A stretch of DNA of 64,000 bases. Source: Syngnathus acus (lineage: Eukaryota > Chordata > Actinopteri > Syngnathiformes > Syngnathidae). The position numbers and the translations under genes are program-made. Each line of letters begins with the position of its first letter. Within the stretch, counting starts at the first letter, position 1. The stretch spans positions 7,224,967-7,288,966 of the forward strand of contig NC_051091.1 in NCBI RefSeq assembly GCF_901709675.1. Reading direction: 5' to 3'. Shown here piece after piece: positions 23,568-35,505 of the stretch. The notes beneath the pieces are model-generated. The model was not told where the DNA came from and made no database searches. It saw only the letters and a list, made by a program, of their open reading frames with translations.

Positions 23568-25070
23568 TATAAGACATACAAAGACATCTCAGCTCCTCAG
23601 TACAGCACTAATTCTAGTTTTTCTTCCCAGAAGATGACTATTACTTGTTATCTTACCTTTCTAAATGTGCTTCTGAACACTTTCTGTTGCATAAAGATAT
23701 CAACATAGATACTATTTGTCAGCCAGTCGATGGAGTTTCTCCATGATGTAATATCATTGATTTAGCGGCCTTTAAGACAAAGTGATGTGGTTGTGTTAAT
23801 TAAATGAATGAACTTGGTTATCATTGAAGGTACAGCACTAAAAATGTAAAGATTTAATCAACATGGAGGTGAGAAACATTTGGAATGACATGACCTCACG
23901 GTCGGTTTTAAGGGCCCGGTTATGCATCTGGCAGTCATCCAAACCCTGGTGGAGGCTCGTGAGCGCAGTGTATCAGGGATAACAACTCAGAGTAACTACT
24001 GAGTATCAACTGGGACCCACATTTTTCCATGGTCATGACATCATGACCCCCTTTTAATAGAAGTCAAACCAAGCACGTCCATTTGAAAAATTGATATCCT
24101 TTAACAACTCTTTAGCTTCTTGAGACGTCAACAATCAATTGCACTTTATATCCTGGATACAAGCTCATTCCATGTGCTAAGGCGTATCGCTGTGCTGTTG
24201 ACTTTTGTACAGGAGGCTTGAAAACCCCAATTCAAATCTAAAATATAAACGTAAACAGAATGTATTTACTTTGGCTGGAAACGGGAGATCAGAGAATGAC
24301 AGAGGCAAAAATGCTGCTTGCAATCATCGGGGGAATCAAAAGGCAGTTTAGCTCGGTACAGAGATGTTGACTTGTGGCTAGGTGTGTGTGTGTGCATGCG
24401 TGTGTGTGTGCGCATGTGTGTGTGTCCGACAGTCTGTTGGCGCGTCACACAAAAACAGAGCCCCTGTTTTTGATTCGAGCTGACTCATGCCACCTTGAGC
24501 AAACAGGGAGCACAGACCAGAGCCTTGTCCACACACACGAACACACTATCACACACACACGCAGACACATACACACACACGCACACACTTTTTCTGCATG
24601 TCAATTTGGCAAAACTGGAGACCCTTTGCAAGCCACCAGTTTAACACTCTAGCAGAACCTAAAATTGTGCAAGAAAAAATAAACATGTCCCAATTATAGT
24701 GAAACTGCCCAACAAAACTTCATTGTTCCTAAATAGCCAGTAAATGTGGGGGAAGGGAGTGACATATTTTGAGGCTTTGAGAAAAGGACTATTTTTTTTA
24801 TGGTATTTACAGTCAGCCCTAAAAACCGACAAAGAACCTAAGCGCAGGCACAGGAAGAGGCGCCCTGTCCATATAAATACTTACATCCTGTCCCGTGTCT
24901 GACCAAGCGGCCGTGACCCTTGTGTGTATCATACATGTGAGCGTGAGCGCAAGCCTCAGAGGAAACACACAGCGGCACGGCGGTTACACTTCAAAAGGAC
25001 ATTGTCCAAGTGACCTAAACGCCTGACCTGCAACCCAGTGAGGCAGCGGGCGGCCAGCAGGAGTCCTACT

Positions 25071-25113
25071 ATTGGCCCCGCCCCTATTAAAGCACTCTTG
25101 TTACCATGACAAC
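25071..25113 (+). promoter_or_regulatory. GC-rich promoter-like patch with CCAAT, GC box, TATA-like and X-box-like motifs
   Basis: Within 45 bp are ATTGG (inverted CCAAT), GGCCCCGCCCC (Sp1/KLF-type GC box), TATTAAAG (weak TATA) and GTTACCATGACAAC (25100-25113, close to an RFX X-box). The surrounding 24960-25400 is CpG-richer than its neighbourhood and includes a GCGGCCGC site. No coding exon follows convincingly. It may be a non-coding RNA promoter or a distal enhancer. Confidence 0.3.
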
Positions 25114-27665
25114 CTTAAAAGCTATTCACCTTTGTGTGGTTTTCCACCTGCATGTGGACCTGTGAGGAAAACGCAGCACATCAGTAATTCATATAACACC
25201 CTCCTAGAACCATGGTGGGGTGTCAGCAAAGATTGCTGCGGCCGATGTGCCGGTGGACAAGTGGATGATGTCCTTTCACAACCATCAGTCTGCAGGTAAT
25301 GGCTGCCGAGCGGCCGCGGCGTCGTATGAGGTGGAGGAGAATAATTGGCGCAACAACGGACTGCCTTGTCATCTCCTTCTGATTCTTGGCCGGCGCGCTC
25401 ATCTCACTGTAATGTGTTGCTCATTTCACACTGTGGTTCTTTCTCCGCTATCCAGACCTGCTAGCTGCCAGATTGAGTTGAAAAGAATAGGATCCAAATT
25501 TTTTTTTTTTTTTATCCAGATGTGATGAGAAGTTGTAGGATTGGATAGGTTCGTCTCTGCTGTTTGCAATGGCGTCACGTTAAATCAAACTTGAAACAAT
25601 ATGGCGGCATAATTAGGATGACCACGTCCTCTTTTCAAAGGACATATCTTATTTTCAGCACAGGGGGAAAAAAAAGGACGACAGCTAGGATTTTTTTAAC
25701 TGATAACGACTCTCCACCTGTCATTGTTCTTAAGTGTGCACAGAGGTGCAATGTCAGCTGCTTCATGCATGAGGACATTTTGCAGGCCTGAGAGGCATAT
25801 CGCTCAATTACACAGCTCCGCTACTCATGTACTACTAACCACAGATTGACTGCTCGGATGGAGATATTTTAAGTGTTCACACGCACACACACATACATGC
25901 ACTTTGCTTTGCACATCAAGACTTTGGTTCAACCTGTCTGCCTCTTTGTCGTGGAGTGTGAGTGTTTCTGTATGTGTGTGTATGTGTTCCCTCAGTTTGG
26001 CCTCGCAGTGGCCAGTGCTGACCCGCTAAGAAGGAGAGAGGAAGCGAGAGAGAGTGGGTAAAGCCAATTAAAAGAAAGATCACTTGTGTGTCTGCTGGAG
26101 TGTCTCTGAGAGACTCTCACGGTTAACCTTTCCAGCTACTGGAGTGAACAAACGAGTGAGAGGATGGAGAGGAAAGGCGGCTGGGGAGATCAGGCGTTTC
26201 GACTTTAATGGTCCCTCAGTGTTGGAGTGAGGCGGCTTAATTTGCCTCCCTTCTTGTGGTGCTTCCAGGCTTTTTTTTTTTGCTTCTGTCAGATCGGCAT
26301 TCTGCAAGAAACTTACGCATGAATAATAGAGGCCACTTCTTGGATGGGGTGTGTGTGTGTATTAGCGAGAAAGATACTCAGGGAGAAAACTGCTTTCTTT
26401 TGCAGTTGGCTAATTTCGTTTGAAACTTTTACCTGTTAGATGACACATTTTGGGGGGAATGACGTCAAATCACGCACGGGTTGTGTGAGTCGGTTGTGAA
26501 TGTGTGTGCGTGCGGCTTACGTGCCGTGCATCAGAGCAGGCTGAGACAATACAAATTGGGCTAAATTAATGGATATGTGCGAATGTGTGCGCATGTGATT
26601 GCGGGGGCAGGGTGGCGACTGACAGTGTGCGGCGGCATAAATTGGGGTTAGATTAATGCAATGCAGATCTGCCTCTGTGCTCTGACCCTCATCAGGGCAG
26701 AGATGAGCTTTGTGTCTCAATTAACCTTGGCAGAACACGCACGCATACAAATACACACACGCACACGCGCATCAAGATGCTGCATTTAACACAGTACAGT
26801 ACAAATGCAGAGAATCAGACGCAATCAAGGAAGATCCTGACGGGCAGCAAGGGAAAACTTCAAAAAGTGCGGGTGTGTACGTGCCTACATTTGGGTGTGT
26901 GTTGTGTATGAGACAACATAAGATAGAAAATGATTTTCTCTCCTTCTCTCCTGTGTGGACGCTGTGTGTTCTGTCATGAGTTTTCTCCAGGGACTCTTTC
27001 TTCCTCCTGTATTTCAAAAATATGCATGTTAGGTCAATTGAAGACAATAAATTGTGCTTAAGTGTGAATTTGCGTGTGAAGAGTTGTGTATTTTTATGTC
27101 AAATATGTCTAATATCTTCAGTAATAAAGTGATGATTTCACATTACGGGGCTTTGCATGGTGATCGCAAGGGAGACAAGTGACGCAAATGATCATGGATG
27201 TCTGAACACGTGTTTGTATTCATCTCCGAGGTGGTGTGTGGCCGGCCTCCTGACTGGCCCAGCTGTTTGGCTAATTAACACAAGTCTCATCTAGGTGATT
27301 AAATAATCAAGTAATTAATTCATTAAACAGGAGCTTTGCACCGACCGCCTCTTATGATCTTGTCAGTGAGGGAGGGGTGGGGGGGGGGGGGGCAGCAGAA
27401 CAGACTGCTGACACACAAGAGAGACTTTGAATAAGACAGAGCATCGGTGCGCGTTTTATCCATCATCCCCATTGTCTCGGGGCTTAAATGGCTTCATCGA
27501 CCCGATGAAACAAGGAAGCGATGATCATAACTCCAAAATCCCAAAGGTGGGCCTTCTGTATTTATATGTTTCATTATCTGAGAGGGCAGATGGAATTAAA
27601 AGTGCAGCGGAAGGAAAACCTGTGTTCAAAGCAGTGATAAAGTCCAAAGAGATGAAGTATGGCAC

Positions 27666-27776
27666 AGGTGTCAAAGTCAAGGCTCGGGGCCAGATCTGGC
27701 CTGACGCATCATTCTACGCTGCCCGTGAAAGCAAACTCTGTCCGTCAACTTCCATGACCCTGTACTAGAATGTAGC
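27666..27776 (+). mobile_element. hAT-like transposon end (CAGGTGTCAAAGTC type)
   Basis: CAGGTGTCAAAGTCAAGGCT followed by CGGGGCCAGATCTGGCCTG and the body CGTGAAAGCAAACTCTG is a familiar terminal sequence of a widespread vertebrate hAT family. No matching opposite end was found nearby, so it is a fragment. Confidence 0.55.
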
Positions 27777-28130
27777 AACGCTTGGATGTTCCCTACCACA
27801 TAGCTCCGACCTATGAAGCAGACAGCAGGAATTGTTAACACATGTACTAAACAGCCAGTACTTTCCAGAAATTACTACAAACCCTTAAATGTTTCAGTCA
27901 GCCTCTTGGAAGCCTCCCTGACCAGTTTGCTTCTCGTCTTTTCAGCAATTTTTGGAGGGACATCTGGTTGTTGTTGTTGTTAAGTTTTGCCATATTTTCT
28001 CCACTCGTGACTGTCCTCACTGTGCTGCATGTTGTCCACTGATTCCTTTGAACCAATGAGAGTGCTCTGATGCTACAGAAGCTCTCTGCACACTTTGGCT
28101 TGTGTTGTAAGATTTGACTACCACATTATT

Positions 28131-28495
28131 TACTCACCATTCCGAATGAATGTATTTATTTATCTATTTATTTATTTATTTATTTAACTGTGTTGTCCCA
28201 TGAATAGTGGACAAAAGTTTTGGAATTATTTTCATTGACCTCAAATTTTTACATCAGAAAAAATCTAGCATTTGAACAGGGATGTGCAAACTTATTTTTA
28301 TTTATATTATATATATTTATTTATATTATATTTATATTTCATATTTATTTTTACTCACCCATCCGAATAACCTTGTTTTTTTAATCCGTCTTTTCTCATT
28401 AATAGTGGACAAAAGTTTTGGAATTATTTTCCTCGGCCTCAAATTTTTACATCACAAAAAAAACCTAGCCTTTGAACAGGGGTGTGCAGACTTTT
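28131..28495. repeat. Imperfect tandem duplication of about 200-220 bp with TTTA microsatellite
   Basis: TACTCACC(A)TCCGAAT at 28131 recurs at 28352. The segment AATAGTGGACAAAAGTTTTG, then GGAATTATTTTC and CTCAAATTTTTACATCA, at 28203-28294 recurs at 28401-28495. Each copy ends in AACAGG(G)RTGTGCARACTT, which resembles a transposon terminus. A (TTTA)n run lies at 28153-28186 in the first copy. The second copy has lost most of it, explaining the change in spacing from 221 to 198 bp. Confidence 0.65.
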
Positions 28496-29919
28496 CATAT
28501 CCATTATACATCTTACAAATGCACGCACACACGCATAAGCCCAGCCTTCCGCAGCCCTCATTTTAAACAGTCCTTTAGCCATAATCATTTTCATATAATT
28601 CACTTTCATACAATTCCTTCTCCTAATCATTATCAGGCCCACTAACGTCTTAATGACTTCATAAATTTAAGCTATAAAAAGTAATGGAGAAAGACAAATG
28701 AGATAATTAGGAATAAATCTTAGTGGAAAGCCATTTATCAAAACATGGAGAGGCCCGGAATATTCCCCACCATTAGGCGCTGCTGTAATTAACACGAGCT
28801 CTCAGTTATGAAGGAAACCTGGTAGCAGAGATATTAAGATCCAAAAGCCTCACTGTTATTAAATTGACCGATGAATCTGCGACGTATAATATGATGTGGA
28901 TTATTAGGATCCTTTTTAATTAAAAAGAGCGTTACCATTTTTTTAATACATATATATATTTAATTTTTTAACGCTTTAATGGTGGCTTGAACTGATCTCT
29001 GTGGTTATGGTCCAATGAGACGGAGAGAGTTGAAGAAATAAGCAAAGAGAAAGAAAAGGAGCGACCGAGCGTGTGAATGTGTGTGTGTGTGTTATATATT
29101 TCTTTTTTGGCTGGAAATTGTATTCTGATTCAGCCATCAAATGCATACACCGAACAGATATTATTAATTCTAATTATCGTGTAAAATGTGATGTAATGCT
29201 TTGCTCTGATTAGTAAGAGTCACATTCAGCATTTTAGAGTTTTCATTATTAAGAATATACTGTACTTTTGAAAACACACACACACGCACACTTTCACACA
29301 TCTTCTACTTTGTCCTCCAAGAACACTAAGCCTCCACACGTTCAAAAGGATGTCATCAAAAAGTCCGAGATTTTCTATTATATTTCTTGACCTTCAATCT
29401 GGTTCTGGTTCAGCAACAATGGGCGCCTTTAAGACTCATCAGGTCTCCATTGATGTTCATTTTCATCTGTTCAAACTGCGACTTACTCGAGAATGATAAT
29501 AAGAATGTGCCATACTTGAGAGAATAAAAACGCGTTCATTGTGTTCTTCGGCCCATTCGAAATGAAGACAAATTTTTAATATATGAGGCTCCGCATCTAA
29601 CTTTTTTTTTTCCAGAATTCCAAATGCATGAATGGTTCCATTTTTAAAGGATGCTCATGTTGAAGCACTTTGAGGGATAGGAAAAGGACGACGTTTCGGC
29701 ATGGAGATTGTGTGAGATGCTTTTGAGGTGCAAGTAAATGCAAATTATCTTCCTATAAATGACATGCCAACCTCCAATCGCTGACCAATTAATGACCTTG
29801 GGGGGGCATCTTGTGACACATCAGCTGCACTAATTTATACTTGACAGCTCCCCTGGTGCGTGGCGCCATATGTATGTGTGCATATGAGTGTCTAAGGTCC
29901 CCCTGCAACAGTTGAGCTC

Positions 29920-29934
29920 ATTACCATGGAAACC
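29920..29934 (+). promoter_or_regulatory. RFX-like X-box
   Basis: ATTACCATGGAAACC resembles the RFX-factor X-box (GTTRCC-AT-GGYAAC type). It is a single motif match, possibly by chance in this much sequence. Confidence 0.25.
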
Positions 29935-30282
29935 AGAAGTGTGGGTGTTTGTCACCGGGGGCCTCGTCACGACACGCTAGAGGTGTGTTCCTAATTCCGT
30001 TATCGCTCTTTACATTTTGTTTGGGGGTTTACTGTAACTCATCCCTGAGTGCACTTTTGTCTCCACAAGCTTTTAGAACTCATCGGTCACTCTCAGTGTA
30101 ACGTTCGTGTGTGTGTTTTCAGACTCACTCACCACTAGCTCTAGTTAAGCCATTAATTGAAAAGAAAAGAAAAAAAAAAAAAAAGAGTAATTAATCCTGA
30201 GAGGAAGGACTACAGGACTGCGTGGCCTGAGAGAAAGCAGCACAGTTGTGGACCAAGGGCTGTCTGTTTAATGTGACCCAAT

Positions 30283-30296
30283 ACTGCCCCCTGTTG
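30283..30296 (-). promoter_or_regulatory. CTCF-like motif, reverse
   Basis: The minus strand reads CAACAGGGGGCAGT, with two differences from the CTCF core. A related but weaker match, CGCCACAGGGGGCACC, lies at 30778-30793, also on the minus strand. Confidence 0.25.
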
Positions 30297-33216
30297 ATGC
30301 TTTACAAAGCCCCCCGCACCTCTGCATGAATCAAGCCATCATCCTGCAGAATCTACACTGCAATTGAAAACTCGGTCAATATTTTTCCGTATTTCATTTT
30401 TCCATCGCACAAACCAGCAATTAGACGTTTTAAATACAGTAAATTATATGAAATATATACAATTATATATACAGAAAGATAATTTTGCCACATGCCCTGA
30501 ATGTCATCTTAGTTTGTGCTCTCTTTCAGACTTGGGATTATGCTAAATAAATAACCAAATAAATATTAATAACAATATTGATCATCATAACCTGATGACA
30601 AACACATATCCTCAATCCAAATATGCCTTCGCCTATTTTTGTGATTTTTATTTAACTAGTTTCTTGTCAAAGAGATTTTTGTGATTTCAGAAACTCAGAA
30701 AGTAATTTAAATTTTTAAAGAAGGTGAAGAAGCAGACTAAGATCAGAAAAGGTAGGGGGCCTGGCTCTGCTCCCATGGTGCCCCCTGTGGCGAAAAGGAC
30801 AATGAAGATAGGCGCCGGGCCCACTCTATTATTCTAATCCGTGGTTGTGTCTCGGTGACCTTTACAGGGATGATTGTTTCTCATTTAGAAGTGTAAGGTG
30901 TGATCTTCCCACCCGTTTGATCCCACTCACCTGACCTTTGTAAATTGCCTGTTAAGCATATCGCACCTTGACCCTCGTGTCTCACACATTGCCTATTAAT
31001 ACACACTGGCCTCAGAAGTATTTAGACACTTTGAAACACTCATACACACTGCCCACGCCCGCACACAAATTTCAAATGTTTGCCGGTGAGATTCAAATTG
31101 ATATTTGTGTGTTTTTCGATGGGACATTTCGACACAATTAGTTACACTTGAACAACCTTACACTGTTTATTGTGGCGCTCCATCATATTGAAGTGTTTCC
31201 ATTATTTTGCTTAATTTTATTTTTTTATTATTACAAATAGTTTATTGATATAAAAAGTAAGCATTATATTTGTAAATCATTTTTAAAAATGATTACCCAA
31301 TCTTATTGAATGTGCAAGTGTTCGCCGAAGTGCGTGCGGCACAGCATATGGTTCCAGATTGATGCTCACACATAATCTTGCCTTCATAAAGAAAAATGGG
31401 GGTGAAAGGAATGGCGCAAAAAAAAAAAAAAAAGAATATGTAATTGTCCATTGTGCCCAGTACCTTTGTAGGCTTGCTTTTAATGAGGGCCAGAGCTGAA
31501 TGCAGCAAGGTTGATGAGAAGAGAATTAAACGCCCTCAGCTTGGTGTCTGCAGCACCATTACACAAAGAAGGTCTAAATTCATTTGGCCTGGCCACCATT
31601 CTAATTAACAAGTCAATGCCACATAGGAAAAGGGAGAGTGGTTTCAGCCTAGTGGAAAAATGTCAAAAAGATTGGGCAAATTCATCTTTAATCACACAGC
31701 GTGGCGTGCAATTTGCAGCTGCTCCTTTTCCCCTTTCGCAGTCTTTGTGTTTGTGCCTTCTTTCTCCCAGAACTTCTCTCGGCCCGTGTTGCCCGCCGCC
31801 GCCGCCGCTGCCGTGTCCCGCGGCTCTCTAAAGCTGTGGGCTTACCAGGGACATTTCCCCGGATTAAAAAGATGATTTCATTAGCCTCCTCTGGTGTCAG
31901 GTTTCATTCCAGGGATTAAATTCTGCAGATTAGAAACCGAGGCTATTCTCCGGCATCTCATTAATATCTAATAGTGTAGAAGATGTCATTTGGAAAGCCG
32001 GCCTTTCTGATTACTAAGCAAATGTATGCTTTGTCATTTAAAAGCATCAGTTGGGCCGAGATCAGTGCGTCTGCACAGGGGTCGGCTCACATCCCCGGAA
32101 AGAAGCACAGAGGGAGCACAAGTCTTCAAAGTATGTGCTACAACTTTTAGCTCCGTGCAGCCGTTCATTGTCTCAAAAGAGATAGCAATTTTAAAAAATT
32201 ACAAAATTGCCCATATTTATGTTGCATCAGGTCTCACCTGATCACCAGGCAAACAACCCCCCACCCCCTTCTCCTGTCAAATGGAGAACACGACGAACCT
32301 CGTCACACCGGGCCAGGTCGGGTCGGTCCCCACAGAAGAGCGCTCGGAGCGCTTGTGCGCCTCCTGTCAGTCACCGTGGCCCTCAGCTGCCTTCCTCCCT
32401 GATGGAGTGTGGACAATGGGAACAAGGTGGGCGCGAGGGGAGGCCGCTGACTTAATGAGACAATTTCTCAGATAATAAGATCGCTAGATATGCTAATATT
32501 TCTACCTTAAGGAGATAATTATGATGTAGAAGATAGAATATTTTATCTTAAAGGGACAGTGCGCTGGTCCCAAAACTATGCAGATTTTTTTGAGTGGAGG
32601 GGGGGTGGGGGTGAGGCAGAGTGATGCTCAGTTTTGGAGCTGTGGGACAGTAGCAAAACAATGCCAGCAGAGCCTGAAATGCTTTCAGTGTGTTTTTGGG
32701 GCTGACGCTTTGATCATGCTGAGCATTTGACACAAGCAGGAGAGGCAGGGGACTTTCAGCCTTCATAAATATTTATCTCATTACTGCGGGCCAAAAATCA
32801 CAGAAGAAAGGATGAGTGATCTTTATTGTTAATTGAACCAATAGTGTACTCATTTGACGGTTTTTTTCTTTTTTTTTAATGGGAGCAACAAAAACATTGT
32901 CCCGTGTCTCTTGTGTCTTGCAAACTTGGTCTTTCCTCCTCGGGGTCTTGTAATAATAGTTTGGATTAGAATCATTTTGTTTTGGTCTTTGGAACGTTGT
33001 TATTGACAAGCCTGCAGTTCCTCAAACGCAACATGTGCTGCCATCTTGCTTTCAATGACTGGAGATGAAATGATAAAAATGTGCTCTTGAAGAATAAGCC
33101 TGGTGATTGTGGACTCGACCCAACAGCCAATTGGGGGGGAGGGGCATTTGGGGGGGCAGCGAAAGACCTTAAGAGGAAGATTGCCCAAAGTCTCTGTCAC
33201 TTTCTTTCCTTGATTG

Positions 33217-33266
<50 letters not shown>
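33217..33266. repeat. (CT)n microsatellite
   Basis: A CT run of about 50 bp with one CC interruption. It is purine-rich on the minus strand, so triplex (H-DNA) formation is possible. Confidence 0.9.
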
Positions 33267-33269
<3 letters not shown>

Positions 33270-35446
33270 CATTACGTTTTACCACTTTAATTAGGCCACA
33301 GCGAGCTCAATCATGTAATTAAGAGCTCAGATGGACCAGAAAACAAGTCAGCCATCAGCGACGACCAACCCAGATTATCCAGAGCAGCTGCTAAGCGCAC
33401 ACACATGCACACGCAAGCACACACCTGTCACCAAAATAAAAAGAGAATTCCTTTTATCCATTAATCTTAACTTTCTCAACTGAAGGAGAATGTCCTCGAT
33501 CACACTTGTGTTTTTGGGGAGAAATTTCAATGTCAGCGGCAGTGACAGGGGTCCCCTTGATGTTTTTAGTTCTAAAAAGTTAAAAAGAGAGCATGACGGA
33601 GTGGAGCTTTTATTTTTGTGCAGATCCACAATTTATTAATCTCGTCATCAAATCACGTTTTCTGTGTGTGCAAAGCAGCCTTTGCCGTTTTGTGGGACAC
33701 AGATTTCAAACATGGAAGTGGAAAAAGTGGAATAGATTAATGTTGCAAGCTACTGTTTGGAAAATAAAAAATAAATGTTTAGAAATTTGGAATTCAGAAT
33801 GTAATGAGGCTTTAGCATAAGTTAAGGATTTTTGTTGTTTTTTTATTTTCAATACATGGAATATTTGTCAAGTATGGATGGGGCAGAAAATAATTCCTAC
33901 CATAGTAGTTAGTAAATGAAAAATAAAATAATTTATGCTCACTGATGATTTAATTTCAGTTTGACATGTCATTTAACTGCTAGTACAGCTAATTGAGGTT
34001 TTATGACAGTCTCACATGCGACAAACGCTTCAATTTACATTAACCTGTGTGAAATTTTGATATATTGGGGGACTTGGGATGTTCAACTGCATCTGTAAAT
34101 ATTCTTGCATCCCATAACTGCATGTGCGCAATCTGCCTCACATCCCCTCTTCAAATGCAGTTGATTTAGTTAGAGCCCATTCAGAGCCTCTCGTGTAAGC
34201 TATCATGTTGCACTGGCGTGTGAACAACTATTTCATATTCACAGAAGGCCTGTCTGGGGGGAGTTGTCAATTGCACTCTGGCTGCACGCCACATTACAAT
34301 GCAAACAAGGTTAGTTTTCAAACGGCTCATTTGAATACGCTCAACAAGGAAACATATCAGGTGGTGCTGCTTCAATGGACTTTGTATTGCTTCCAGGAGA
34401 GGCGAGGGGAATGGAGACGCGGGAAGGCGGGCGGCTTGACGCGATACCGGGGGCCGATAGCGGCGGAGGAATGGCAGTTCATTTGAATATGGCACCCCGA
34501 GCCACAATGATTATTATCATCACCAAATCAGGCAGATAAATTCGAAGAGGGGCTCCAAAAATAGCGTTGAGAGCCTTTTGTGCATAGCAGGTAGGCCCGG
34601 TGGGGAAGGGGAGGGGGCGGAGGGTGTGCGCTAGCTCATTATCCAGAGCTGGGCAGAGGGAACGGAGGGATCGAAAAAGAAATTGCATTAATGTGACCAT
34701 GGACAGTCTTGTCATAAGCGCACACACATACGCACACACATTCTATATGTCTCCTATATGGGTCGTTTAATTTGACTAGCAGCGGGAGGTAATTTAGCCG
34801 CACCGCTGTCACCCGCGATGAGGCCACAGATAGAGGCGGGAATGGTGAGAACAGATTGAAACTAGTGAGGCTTGAGACCTTTCCCACCATTCTAACCCTG
34901 CACACCTTCGTCTTGTCACGTCTCTCCTTCCTCGATTTGCTCACCGGCACACAGTAGAGGCGCCTTTTTCTCTCTTAACTGTCACATCCTGCAACCATCT
35001 TGTGTCTTCCTACTTTTGTCACTTGGAGCCTTTGCTCTCAAGTTTGCTACTGCTGCTGCTGGTGGTGGTGAGTCATCCCCGCCACTCATTCGATTCATGC
35101 AGCTCCAGGCTCTCGTCTCCCCGGAGAAATTACCAGTCATTTTAATCGGACCTACGTCTCTAATTCATTACACAACTGCTGTCCTGACACACACGCACAC
35201 ACACCTGCACGTAGTCACCTCCATTTTTGGTGTCAAATGCCACTTAACATGGCTGTCATTCACAGGGAGTCAGAGGAGAGCTGAAGGAGAGACTGAGAGG
35301 GCCAAATGGAGGCTATTTAGCCTCCAAGTAATATCTCATCACTTTAGCACACCAACTATCCATTCTCCACTCTGTCAGTGGACCTCCCCGCTTCACTACT
35401 GCTCTAGTCTCAAGTATAGAATAACATTCAGGTTCTTTCTTCAAAC

Positions 35447-35505
35447 CAGGGGTCAGCAACCTTTTTGAAACCGAGAGCTACTTCATGCGAAGGGCTGATA
35501 CACTT
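35447..35505 (+). mobile_element. hAT-like transposon end (CAGGGGTCAGCAACC type)
   Basis: CAGGGGTCAGCAACCTTTTT followed by GAAACCGAGAGCTACTTC and GCGAAGGGCTGATACAC is the recognised start of a non-autonomous vertebrate hAT family. The partner end was not seen downstream. Confidence 0.6.

Larger units (their letters stand above)
19061..28130. other. Intergenic region, left part
   Basis: No protein-coding exon with family similarity was recognised. It contains a C14-type homopolymer near 21340, short TG/CA tracts (24380-24425, 24530-24590, 25975-25990), a GC-rich promoter-like patch (24960-25400), a CTCF-like site (23554-23567), a G14 run (27379-27392) and a hAT end (27666). The rest is AT-rich with no visible feature. 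Confidence 0.5.

Noticed and set aside
25205-25300. Possible coding exon near ATGGTGGGG with a CAG|GTAATG donor
   Set aside because: The frame from the ATG stops quickly, and the longer neighbouring frame has no ATG and no protein similarity.
27427-27768. Plus-strand open frame of 113 codons
   Set aside because: Its last third is a hAT transposon end, and the rest has no recognisable domain or splice structure.
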